Made by a program: the position numbers and the translations under genes. Below the pieces are notes generated by a model. The model was not told the DNA's origin. It searched no databases and was given only the letters and a program-made list of their open reading frames with translations. From JAMCXS01 sp964459065 (GTDB taxonomy: Bacteria; Acidobacteriota; Terriglobia; UBA7540), in NCBI GenBank assembly GCA_964459065.1, contig CAYWMN010000008.1:1-30877 (forward strand): a DNA stretch of 30,877 nucleotides. Reading direction: 5' to 3'. This document shows, piece by piece, positions 14,161-21,932 of this stretch (positions within the stretch are counted from its first letter, which is position 1; each line of letters opens with the position of its first letter).

Positions 14161-16170
14161 GTGAGAGTTACACGTAGTTTGGTCTTTTTGACAGCGATAT
14201 TTCTGGCGGTGTTGCCGCAGCTCAAGGCTCAAAGCCAGAGCCAGCCTCCCCTTCAGTGGGACGGATTTGGAGTCCAGGGCTCGGCGAGTATGGGATACCG
14301 CTTTACGGACGTCAAAGGCTATGAGCCGATGTTCGAAGAGCTGTATAACCTCAAGACCGGTCCCCGGCTCATGAACTTCAGCATGTTCGGCCATAGCAAT
14401 GGGACCAATCCCTTTGCCGACAATTTCTCACTGACCATGAGCGGCATGGGAGGCGATCCGTATCCGGGCGCGCAGTTCACGCTCTCCAAAACCAAGCTTT
14501 ATGACTTGAGAGTCAACTGGCGTCAATCCTACTTCTATTTCAACCAGAACGATAATGTGATTCTGCCCACCGCAGAGTCTTACGGGCTGACCGATAATCA
14601 CGATTGGGCCAACGTGCGGAAGCTTGGGTCGGTTGACTTGACCCTGCACGCTACCAACAACCTGCGTTTCAACCTCCAGTATTACAAGACGTCATTCAGC
14701 GGCCCGACCTTCACGACTTTTTCGCCGGCCTACCTGGACGAGCCGGGCAGTTGGGGAGGCTACGCGCGGGCGAATGCTTACTCGTTGTACGCCCCGACTT
14801 TTGATAACACCAACCGCTTTACCGGCGGTTTCGACTACACATGGCATCAATGGAACCTTCATTACAATGTTGGTTACCAGACCTTTGATGACAATGTAAC
14901 CATGAATGCCGCCAACCCCGGGGGGTTGTCCATCGCTCAAACGGAGGGTGCGCCTCTTTACAATGCCGTGTGGAGTGATTACCGGAGGCTGACAACGCCG
15001 GTCAGCGAATTTTCCTACAACGGCAAGCCCAACTCGTGGGTGTCGATGCGGGGCAGTTACCTTTTCTACCGCTATAGCGGGCCGGCCACCCTTGACCAGA
15101 CGTTTTCTGGAGTCAACCCGCCAACAGACTACCTCATAACTCAAAGCGGCCGGTCACACGTCAGCGAGCCCAATAACATTGTTCAGCAAGGGTTCACCTT
15201 CCACGTCAAGCCCTGGTGGGATATCAACCTGGACTACCGCTATACGAGATTTACAACCGATGTCACCGGAGATTTCCTTAGCGTCTTCACAGGAACCACG
15301 GATGGCGTGACGACTCTGCCGGCTGCTGCAAGCGAAACCGTTAACAATAGCTGGAAGTTCGGTCTGCACGAAGGTGATCTCAAGATGATCTTCACGCCGG
15401 CAAACAACTTCGTGATCAGCCCCGGCGTAACCGTTTACAAGTCCGATGTCGAAGCGTTGGAAGAAGGTGAGGTTGATCCTGCCCGCAGCCTGACAAACCA
15501 TGCGGTGTCACCGATGTTGAGTGCGTTTTACCGGCCTTCAAAGTGGTTTGACGTGCGCGGCGATATTCGCACCTACAACAACGGCGCGTCGTATACCTCT
15601 CTTACGCCCCACACCAACACGACGGGACGCGTGGTGGCGAACGTTCACCTGAGCCAGAAATTCACCCTGAGCGACGAAGTCTATGTCGTCAATCAGAAGC
15701 TGCTGGCCGTGCAGTATCACGGCAAAGTCCAATCGAATTCCACCATGCTGACCTATACCCTCAATTCCAAGTATTCAGTCTATGGAGGGTTCACTTACGA
15801 TAACGAATTCGCCTCCGGGATCATCTCCTGGCAGCGCGGCGTGCCCACGCCGGGAACCACTGACACGCTGCGTGATCAGGCTCTCAACCGGGTCTGGCAG
15901 GGGGGCATGCAGGCTGCGCCGTGCAAGTACTTCGGCATTCGCTTTACCGGGAACTTTGTGCGCACAACGGGCTTGGGCGAGGAAAGCGGAATCAGCCCGG
16001 TTTACGGCCCGTTGACTTTCCCTTACGGAACTGGCTCGGTTTACTTCAATTTCCCGAAGGCCGGCACACTTTCGGTTGATTTGCAACGGACGTATTACAC
16101 TCAGCAAATCATTCCCGTCAACAATTTCAGCGCCAACATGCTGATGATCCGCTGGACGCGTGATTTCTAA
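14161..16170 (+). CDS. mtrB: MtrB/PioB-type outer-membrane beta-barrel
   Basis: A 669-aa predicted outer-membrane barrel that would sheathe the decaheme cytochrome. A GTG start at 14161 is chosen because AGGAGG (14149-14154) overlaps the stop of the preceding gene. A signal peptide covers about 1-23 (LVFLTAIFLAVLPQLKA). The mature part is a long series of amphipathic beta-strands rich in Tyr, Phe, Trp and Asn, with paired strand-turn-strand units such as LRFNLQYYKTSF and WDINLDYRYTRF. It ends in MIRWTRDF, a terminal Phe as the barrel assembly signal. The CXXC near the N-terminus of Shewanella MtrB is absent. Length is close to that of MtrB/PioB proteins. Assignment rests on barrel features and the tight pairing with the decaheme gene, not on strict motif identity. 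Confidence 0.8.
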   Translation: MRVTRSLVFLTAIFLAVLPQLKAQSQSQPPLQWDGFGVQGSASMGYRFTDVKGYEPMFEELYNLKTGPRLMNFSMFGHSNGTNPFADNFSLTMSGMGGDPYPGAQFTLSKTKLYDLRVNWRQSYFYFNQNDNVILPTAESYGLTDNHDWANVRKLGSVDLTLHATNNLRFNLQYYKTSFSGPTFTTFSPAYLDEPGSWGGYARANAYSLYAPTFDNTNRFTGGFDYTWHQWNLHYNVGYQTFDDNVTMNAANPGGLSIAQTEGAPLYNAVWSDYRRLTTPVSEFSYNGKPNSWVSMRGSYLFYRYSGPATLDQTFSGVNPPTDYLITQSGRSHVSEPNNIVQQGFTFHVKPWWDINLDYRYTRFTTDVTGDFLSVFTGTTDGVTTLPAAASETVNNSWKFGLHEGDLKMIFTPANNFVISPGVTVYKSDVEALEEGEVDPARSLTNHAVSPMLSAFYRPSKWFDVRGDIRTYNNGASYTSLTPHTNTTGRVVANVHLSQKFTLSDEVYVVNQKLLAVQYHGKVQSNSTMLTYTLNSKYSVYGGFTYDNEFASGIISWQRGVPTPGTTDTLRDQALNRVWQGGMQAAPCKYFGIRFTGNFVRTTGLGEESGISPVYGPLTFPYGTGSVYFNFPKAGTLSVDLQRTYYTQQIIPVNNFSANMLMIRWTRDF

Positions 16171-16262
16171 TAATGTTCATGCTATCCTGAGGATATTGTC
16201 ATGGGAATGTGCTTTATAAAACTGAGGTTTACAGCCTGCGGGTTTGCAAACGAGGAGGAAAA

Positions 16263-16619
16263 GTGGTTAAGAAGCTGAGTGTAAAAACAACCTTCGTAAC
16301 GCTAACAACCTTTGCAGCGGCTCTGTGCCTTTTCCTGGCGCCTGGCGCCTGGGCAAAGGGCAATGCAAAAGCCGGGAAGGCGACTTATAACGCAAAGTGC
16401 GCCATGTGCCACTCGATGGACGGCAGCGGCAACAGCCCCATGGGAAAGACCATGAAGGTGCCGGACCTGCGGTCCAAGGCGGTTCAATCGAAATCTGACG
16501 CGGAGCTTGCCAGCATCATCGAGAACGGCAAAGGGATGATGCCGAAGTACGGCAGCCAGCTCAGCAAGCAGCAAGTGAGCGATCTGGTTGCTTATATTCG
16601 AGAACTGGCTAAGAAGTAA
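16263..16619 (+). CDS. Small periplasmic class I cytochrome c
   Basis: A 118-aa monoheme cytochrome. A GTG start at 16263 follows GAGGAGG (16252-16258). The signal peptide core is TFVTLTTFAAALCLFLAPGAWA. The mature domain of about 85 residues has GKATYNAKCAMCHSMDGSG (CAMCH heme site), then a Met axial ligand in 'GKGMMPKYGSQLS', and a closing helix 'QQVSDLVAYIRELAKK', all typical of cytochrome c551/c553-type electron carriers. It would be a soluble shuttle between the inner-membrane oxidoreductases at 17233 and 19028 and the MtrA-like protein. It resembles the domain inserted in that cytochrome at 12753. Confidence 0.9.
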   Translation: MVKKLSVKTTFVTLTTFAAALCLFLAPGAWAKGNAKAGKATYNAKCAMCHSMDGSGNSPMGKTMKVPDLRSKAVQSKSDAELASIIENGKGMMPKYGSQLSKQQVSDLVAYIRELAKK

Positions 16620-16660
16620 AGTCCGAACCCGCGCTGTCCGGCGGGTTGGAGGTATTGCAG

Positions 16661-16891
16661 ATGAATACGAAGCTGAAACTCGGACTATTCATGGCAGCGC
16701 TGACCGTCGGAATCGGGCTATCCTCGCTTTCTTCTTTTGGCACGATGAAAATCGCTCAAAAGGAGAAGGCGAGTTGCACGACCTGCCACGTAAAAATGGG
16801 TTCCAAGGAACTCAACGCGGTGGGCAAGTGTTACGCAAAAGAGAAAGATTTGAAGAAGTGCGAAGCGAAAGCTAAGCAAAAGAAGAAGTAA
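16661..16891 (+). CDS. Tiny exported monoheme protein (76 aa)
   Basis: The ATG at 16661 is fixed by GGAGG (16648-16652) with 8-nt spacing. Residues 1-30 form a signal peptide or N-terminal anchor (LKLGLFMAALTVGIGLSSLSSF). The mature part of about 45 residues has one heme site, CTTCH in KASCTTCHVKMGS, two more Cys (GKCYAK, LKKCEAK), and a very Lys-rich tail ending KAKQKKK. No family is recognised. Besides the heme His there is no other His, so the second axial ligand would be Met, Lys or absent. The strong positive charge suggests docking onto an acidic partner cytochrome. It lies in the middle of the electron-transfer operon. Confidence 0.75.
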   Translation: MNTKLKLGLFMAALTVGIGLSSLSSFGTMKIAQKEKASCTTCHVKMGSKELNAVGKCYAKEKDLKKCEAKAKQKKK

Positions 16892-16947
16892 CCGCACGGG
16901 ATCCTTCCGGCGGGAGGCGCTGTAGAATCGCGGATTGGAGGTGGACC

Positions 16948-17229
16948 ATGAACCTGTTTCCTTATGTGGTGACTTGGGTACCTCTTGGCGTTATCGTCGT
17001 CGTCCTGGCCATCTACTACAACGTGGTGGCCGGCCAAGAGGACGATACGATTCACGTGCTCGAAAGCGATGCTCCCTCAGTGGCAGCGCAGGTCAAGCTC
17101 ACACGCAAACTGGAAATGATTGAGCGATGGGGCAAGGGCCTCACTGCCGTTGTGGTGGTTTACGGGCTCGTCATCCTCGGTATCTATCTCCATTTCATGT
17201 GGCAGCAAGGCGCAAGAATACCAGGATGA
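16948..17229 (+). CDS. Small two-TM membrane protein of the cytochrome operon
   Basis: A 93-aa protein, GGAGG (16937-16941) 6 nt before the ATG. One hydrophobic helix lies at about 5-25 (YVVTWVPLGVIVVVLAIYYNVV) and another at about 65-85 (LTAVVVVYGLVILGIYLHFMW). Between them is an acidic, charged loop (GQEDDTIHVLESD, VKLTRKLEMIERWGK). It has no heme-binding motif. Its stop is 3 bp before the start of the CbcL-like gene, so translation is probably coupled. It is likely an accessory or assembly subunit of that oxidoreductase. I do not recognise a named family. Confidence 0.7.
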   Translation: MNLFPYVVTWVPLGVIVVVLAIYYNVVAGQEDDTIHVLESDAPSVAAQVKLTRKLEMIERWGKGLTAVVVVYGLVILGIYLHFMWQQGARIPG

Positions 17230-17232
17230 GGA

Positions 17233-19035
17233 TTGAGTCAATCGGGACCATTTCGGAAGGTTTGCACCCGGCTGAGGTCCGTGATTCTGTGCGGGTTGCT
17301 TTTCTCGATCGCCGCGCTCGGCCGGGCGCAAGGCTCAAGCGGGCTTAATTGCGCCGGTTGCCATACGGATAAGGCGCAGGCCCTTAAGAGCTCCGCCCAC
17401 GAGGGACTAAGCTGTACCACCTGCCACGTGGGAATCAAAACCTTCCCTCACCCTAAAGACATCAAACTGCCCACTTGCGGGCAATGCCACCAGCGGCAGG
17501 CGGCCGAGTGGGCGCGCAGCGCCCACGGCATTGCGCACGCCAAAGGCAATAAGGCCGCGCCCACCTGCCAGCTCTGCCACGGCGACGCCCACCAGTTGAA
17601 AAGAACGAATACCTGGGCGTTTAAGAAATCCATCCCGCAATTGTGCGGGGCGTGTCACGCGCAGATTTATTCGAAATACGAGGAGAGCGTTCACGGTCAG
17701 GCGATCGCGCGGGGCGTGTTTCAGGCGCCCGTCTGCACTAGCTGCCACACCGCTCATTCCGTCCAGCCTCCGAGCGCCCCGTCTTCCACGGTTTTCCCGA
17801 CACATATTCCAGAGACCTGCGGGCAATGCCACGGGAACGTCACCATATCCCGGCGGTTCAACCTGCCGCGCGACCGGCTGCTGAGCTACGATGCGTCCTT
17901 CCACGGCCTGGCGGTGAAAGAGGGCTCCCTGACCGCGGCGAACTGCGCCAGTTGCCATGGGTTTCATCTGATCCTGTCGGCTTCAAACCCGAGGTCGACC
18001 ATTAATCCGAAAAATCTTTCCAAGACCTGCGGCAAATGCCACCGGGATGCGGGGACGCGATTCGCGCTGACTCCGGTACATGTCCTGCCGGGGATGTCAG
18101 AGCCGGGGGCGGTCCGCTGGGTTCGCCTCTTTTACCTGGTCCTGATTCCTCTGCTAATCGGCCTGATGTTCGTGCATAATGCCGGCGACTGGATTCGGAA
18201 GCTGGCCAGCCTCCGCCTGCGCAGGATTCAGCCAGCCACTCTTCCCACCGTGGCCCAGCCAGCCGGCTCTCCCGCCTTGAATAACAACGTGCGGATGTAT
18301 TTTTTTGAACGGCTTCAACATGCAACCTTGCTGATTTCCTTTGCGGTGCTTGTCTGGACGGGCTTTGCATTCCGGTACTCGACGGCATGGTGGGCGCGGC
18401 CGCTGCTGGCGGTGGAGGGGGGCTGGGAGCTGCGCGCCATCATTCATCGGATTGCGGCCGTGATTTTCATGGCCGTAGCGGGCGCCCATGTGCTTTCATT
18501 GATCAGGAGCCGGCGGCTCCGGGGGCATTGGCTGAGCTTGTGGCCAAAGCTGGATGATGTGCGCGAGGCTTTCCAGACGTTCGCGTATAATTTGGGGTTG
18601 CGGCGCATACGGCCCCCGCGTTCGGACCATAACTACGTGGAGAAAGCCGAATACTGGGCGGTGGTTTGGGGCGCGGTGCTGATGAGCATCACAGGTATCA
18701 TGCTTTGGGCTCACAATTGGGTCCTGGCCTGGCTGCCCATGGTGTTTCTGCAGCTTGCCAGCACGGTTCATTTTTATGAGGCGGTTCTGGCAGCTCTCGC
18801 CATTCTGGTTTGGCATCTCTACTCGGTGATTTTTGACCCGGAGGTTTACCCGATGGACCCCGCGTGGCTGACCGGGCGTAGCGTCCGGCGGCGTGAGGGT
18901 GAGCCGCTAGACCTCGGCCATGAAGAGACCGAGGCGCTCGAGGGCAAGAAAGAAATGAAGCAGGATCAGCAGGGGCAAGCGCCGACTGGGGATTCAGCAA
19001 AGATTCAGGAGGATAAGGACCCAAAGGATGACTAG
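17233..19035 (+). CDS. cbcL: CbcL-like nine-heme cytochrome c / cytochrome b fusion, menaquinol oxidase
   Basis: A 600-aa protein matching the plan of Geobacter CbcL: a periplasmic nine-heme c domain fused to a membrane b-type cytochrome. CXXCH sites are at C40, C61, C82, C112, C138, C168, C196, C238 and C266. Membrane helices lie at about 298-316, 362-380, 402-425, 472-494 and 500-532. Candidate heme b histidines include H363, H405, H419, H513 and H528. The C-terminal tail (550-600) is hydrophilic and acidic. It would oxidise menaquinol and pass electrons to periplasmic cytochromes. The start is a TTG at 17233 preceded by AGGA (17223-17226). A GTG at 17281 is possible but badly spaced. A signal helix follows (VILCGLLFSIAALG). 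Its end overlaps the next gene by 8 bp. Confidence 0.85.
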   Translation: MSQSGPFRKVCTRLRSVILCGLLFSIAALGRAQGSSGLNCAGCHTDKAQALKSSAHEGLSCTTCHVGIKTFPHPKDIKLPTCGQCHQRQAAEWARSAHGIAHAKGNKAAPTCQLCHGDAHQLKRTNTWAFKKSIPQLCGACHAQIYSKYEESVHGQAIARGVFQAPVCTSCHTAHSVQPPSAPSSTVFPTHIPETCGQCHGNVTISRRFNLPRDRLLSYDASFHGLAVKEGSLTAANCASCHGFHLILSASNPRSTINPKNLSKTCGKCHRDAGTRFALTPVHVLPGMSEPGAVRWVRLFYLVLIPLLIGLMFVHNAGDWIRKLASLRLRRIQPATLPTVAQPAGSPALNNNVRMYFFERLQHATLLISFAVLVWTGFAFRYSTAWWARPLLAVEGGWELRAIIHRIAAVIFMAVAGAHVLSLIRSRRLRGHWLSLWPKLDDVREAFQTFAYNLGLRRIRPPRSDHNYVEKAEYWAVVWGAVLMSITGIMLWAHNWVLAWLPMVFLQLASTVHFYEAVLAALAILVWHLYSVIFDPEVYPMDPAWLTGRSVRRREGEPLDLGHEETEALEGKKEMKQDQQGQAPTGDSAKIQEDKDPKDD

Positions 19036-20488
19036 TCAGAATGACGGATTTAGGAAGTGGATTTCTCCATACGTATATCTTTCCAGCAATTGGCTGAGCC
19101 GCGTCGGTGTGGTGATGGTCACCACGGGGGCGATCTTATGGCTTATTCTCCTACCGGTTATGTTTCGCGGGTTTACCAGCAGCCCCTACTCGGGAATTCT
19201 GACCTTCATGGGGCTGCCTGCGCTGTTTTTTGGCGGATTGATTCTCATCCCCGTCGGGATCGTTTTTCGCGCGCGCAGGGAACGGCACCGGGGTATCTAT
19301 CCTAAGAATTTTCCGCCGCTGGACTTCCACAATAAAGAGCTTCGCCGACTTCTGTTGTTCATTGGCGTAACAACTGTCATCAATTTGGTCATCGGCGCCC
19401 AGCTCATGTACTCAGGTGTCAATTACATGGACAGCGTGAGCTTTTGCGGCAAAACGTGCCACACGGTCATGCAGCCGGAGTACGTTGCCTATGAGCATTC
19501 GCCTCACGCTCGGGTCGCGTGCGTCCAATGCCACATCGGCCCGGGCGCCTCGTGGTTTGTGCGCTCCAAGCTGTCAGGATCCTACCAGGTTTACGCGACC
19601 ATTTTTAACATTTACCCCCGTCCGATTCCGGTTCCTGTCAGTAACCTGCGGCCCGCCCGGGCTACCTGTGAACAGTGCCATTGGCCGGCCAGGTTTGAAG
19701 GCAACCGCCTGGTGGTTATTCCGCAATATGCTGAGGATAAGGCGAATACGCTGACGAAGACCGTCTTGCTGATGCATATCGGCGGGGGCAACGGGCTGGG
19801 TGGAATCCATGGAGCGCACGTGGGGCCGGGGATCACGATCCGATACGGGTCGGATGAAAGCCGGCAAAAAATGAATTGGGTTCAATACACCGACTCCCAG
19901 ACGGGGAAGAAGGTTCTGTTTGTGAATCAGGGGGTCAACCCCAAGAAGGTCGACACCTCGACCGGCCGGGCGATGGATTGCATCGATTGCCACAACCAGC
20001 CTGCCCACAAATTCTATTTGCCCGAGCAGGCGATGGACGACGCCATGTCGGCCGGGGAAGTTTCTCCCTCGCTTCCTTTCGTCAAGAAGGAAGGCGTTGC
20101 GCTTCTGAAAGCAAAATATACGACCCAGGCTGAGGCTTCGCGGAAGATTATCGCCGGGCTCGAGCAGTTCTACAAGCAGAGCTACCCTGCCGTTTACGCT
20201 TCCCAGCGCGGAGAAATTTCTAAATCGGCCCAGGCCGTGGCGGCAATCTACTGCCAAAACGTGTTTCCCAAAATGAAGGTGACCTGGGGGACGTACCCCA
20301 ACAATATTGGCCACATGAATTTCCCCGGATGTTTCCGCTGCCACGGAACCCTTCACGAGAGCAACGATCCCAGCAAGGTCGTTCCCCAGGATTGCAACCT
20401 TTGCCATAATCTGCTGGCGATGGGTAGTCCTAAGCCCCAGATCCTGACGGACTTGGGGCTAAATGGAGCGGGGACAAAGGCTCCATAG
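19028..20488 (+). CDS. NapC/NirT-family multiheme quinol dehydrogenase, ImcH-like
   Basis: A 486-aa inner-membrane cytochrome starting inside the end of the previous gene. Three N-terminal helices (about 25-46, 57-80, 107-128) are followed by a periplasmic domain. Heme sites are C140-x3-C144-H145 (CGKTCH, an extra residue between the cysteines), C165 (CVQCH), C214 (CEQCH), C318 (CIDCH), C435 (CFRCH) and C456 (CNLCH), six in total. The block from SFCGKTCHTVMQPEY through HARVACVQCHIGPGASWFV to RATCEQCHWPARF is typical of NapC/NirT proteins with C-terminal multiheme extensions. Geobacter ImcH is the best functional analogue, used with higher-potential acceptors. Adjacent CbcL-like and ImcH-like genes suggest two quinol-oxidising entries for different redox potentials. 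That role split is known in Geobacter and inferred here. Confidence 0.85.
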   Translation: MTSQNDGFRKWISPYVYLSSNWLSRVGVVMVTTGAILWLILLPVMFRGFTSSPYSGILTFMGLPALFFGGLILIPVGIVFRARRERHRGIYPKNFPPLDFHNKELRRLLLFIGVTTVINLVIGAQLMYSGVNYMDSVSFCGKTCHTVMQPEYVAYEHSPHARVACVQCHIGPGASWFVRSKLSGSYQVYATIFNIYPRPIPVPVSNLRPARATCEQCHWPARFEGNRLVVIPQYAEDKANTLTKTVLLMHIGGGNGLGGIHGAHVGPGITIRYGSDESRQKMNWVQYTDSQTGKKVLFVNQGVNPKKVDTSTGRAMDCIDCHNQPAHKFYLPEQAMDDAMSAGEVSPSLPFVKKEGVALLKAKYTTQAEASRKIIAGLEQFYKQSYPAVYASQRGEISKSAQAVAAIYCQNVFPKMKVTWGTYPNNIGHMNFPGCFRCHGTLHESNDPSKVVPQDCNLCHNLLAMGSPKPQILTDLGLNGAGTKAP

Positions 20489-20583
20489 TCAGTGAGCCAG
20501 ACCCCGGCGAAGTAAAAGCAGGCGGGCTCGCGAATCTTGGGCGCGCATGATAATCTAACGGGCAAAGAACTTTGCGAGACCGC

Positions 20584-20626
20584 ACCCGGCGACGGTTGTA
20601 AGCCGGGTTTTCTCCTCGTCGCCGGG
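20584..20626 (+). terminator. Terminator with overlapping alternative hairpin before ackA
   Basis: ACCCGGC (20584-20590) and GCCGGGT (20602-20608) make a 7-bp stem followed by TTTT, an intrinsic terminator for the cytochrome operon. The same left arm also belongs to a longer perfect pair, CCCGGCGACG (20585-20594) with CGTCGCCGGG (20617-20626). The two folds exclude each other. The arrangement is that of a terminator/antiterminator switch in the 172-nt leader of ackA. It could also be two redundant terminator stems. Confidence 0.6.
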
Positions 20627-20660
20627 CCCTTCGGAATCATGAGAGGGGGACTGTGATCGG

Positions 20661-21881
20661 GTGAAAATCCTGGTGCTTAATGCGGGGTCCAGCAGTCAGA
20701 AGAGCTGCCTCTACGATCTCGGCAAGTCGCTGCCGGAAGCTCCTCCAGCCCCTGTTTGGGAAGCCCACCTGCAATGGAAAGGGTCGTTCCAGGACGCGCG
20801 CCTCGGGATAAAAACCTCCCGGGGAGAAACCGCTCACCAGCCGGTGGATGCCAATTCCCGCGACGCCGCTACGCGGCAGATGCTCAATACCCTTTGCCAG
20901 GGCCCTACCCAGGTTCTGAAAGACTTCTCTGAAGTGGACGTTATCGGCCATCGGGTGGTCCACGGTGGGCGGCAATACCGTGAATCAATCCAAATAACCG
21001 GAGAGGTCAAGCACGCCATCGAGCACTTGGCTGTGATTGCCCCGCTGCACAACCCCGCCAATCTGGAGGGGATTAAAACAGCTGAAGAGATTTTTCCGGG
21101 GCGGCCGCACGTGGCGGTGTTTGATACGGCTTTTCACAGCGGGATGCCTCCGGTGGCGGCGTTTTATCCGGGGCCCAACTCGTGGTTTGAAAGCGGGATC
21201 CAGCGCTACGGTTTCCAGGGCATCAGTTACCAGTATTGCTCCCGCCGCGCCGCCCGCATCCTGGGCAGGGATTTAAAGTCGCTTCGTCTGGTGGCTTGCC
21301 ACTTGGGCCACGGATGTTCGCTGGCGGCTATCCACGACGGAAAGAGCGTGGACACCACCATGGGTTTCACGCCTTTGGAAGGGCTGATGATGGCCCGGCG
21401 GTCGGGCACGGTGGACCCCGGCATTTTAATTTACCTGCTCCGGGAAAAAGGCTATACGGCCGAGCGTCTGGACGAGGAATTGAATCGAAAATCCGGGATG
21501 CTGGGGATTTCCGGCGTTTCGGATGACATGCGGGAAGTTATTGCGGCCATGGACGCCGGGAATTCGCGGGCCCAGCTGGCTTTCGATCTGTATCATCACG
21601 TCCTGCGGCGCCACATCGGCGCCATGGTGGCATCCCTGGGGGGCCTGGACGCGTTGGTATTTACGGCAGGGATTGGAGAGAACTCATCTCGGGTCCGGGA
21701 GGCTGCCTGCCGGGGGCTCGAATTTCTGGGCCTGAAGCTCGATCCGCAAAAGAACGCGCAATCCGGGGTGGATCAGGACATCGCCGCCAAAGATTCCGGA
21801 GTCCGGGTGGTGGTGGTTGCGGCGCGGGAGGATTGGGAAATCGCCCGCGAATGCTGGAGATTGGCGCGTCCGGGCTCCTGA
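20661..21881 (+). CDS. ackA: Acetate kinase
   Basis: A 406-aa acetokinase-family enzyme making ATP and acetate from acetyl phosphate and ADP, or the reverse. It starts with GTG at 20661. Signatures are VLNAGSSSQK (5-14), VDVIGHRVVHGG (92-103), the FDTAFH motif, 'CHLGHGCSLAAI' and 'MGFTPLEGLMMARRSGTVDPG' with the arginine used in phosphoryl transfer, and 'FTAGIGENSSRVRE' near the C-terminus. Length is normal. No phosphotransacetylase gene is adjacent. It lies between the extracellular electron-transfer operon and the bd oxidase genes, behind a possible transcription switch, so acetate formation may be tied to electron-acceptor use. Confidence 0.93.
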   Translation: MKILVLNAGSSSQKSCLYDLGKSLPEAPPAPVWEAHLQWKGSFQDARLGIKTSRGETAHQPVDANSRDAATRQMLNTLCQGPTQVLKDFSEVDVIGHRVVHGGRQYRESIQITGEVKHAIEHLAVIAPLHNPANLEGIKTAEEIFPGRPHVAVFDTAFHSGMPPVAAFYPGPNSWFESGIQRYGFQGISYQYCSRRAARILGRDLKSLRLVACHLGHGCSLAAIHDGKSVDTTMGFTPLEGLMMARRSGTVDPGILIYLLREKGYTAERLDEELNRKSGMLGISGVSDDMREVIAAMDAGNSRAQLAFDLYHHVLRRHIGAMVASLGGLDALVFTAGIGENSSRVREAACRGLEFLGLKLDPQKNAQSGVDQDIAAKDSGVRVVVVAAREDWEIARECWRLARPGS

Positions 21882-21932
21882 GGATACCACGATCATGTGG
21901 AAAAGCGGAACACGAGTGGAGAGAGGTAGATT

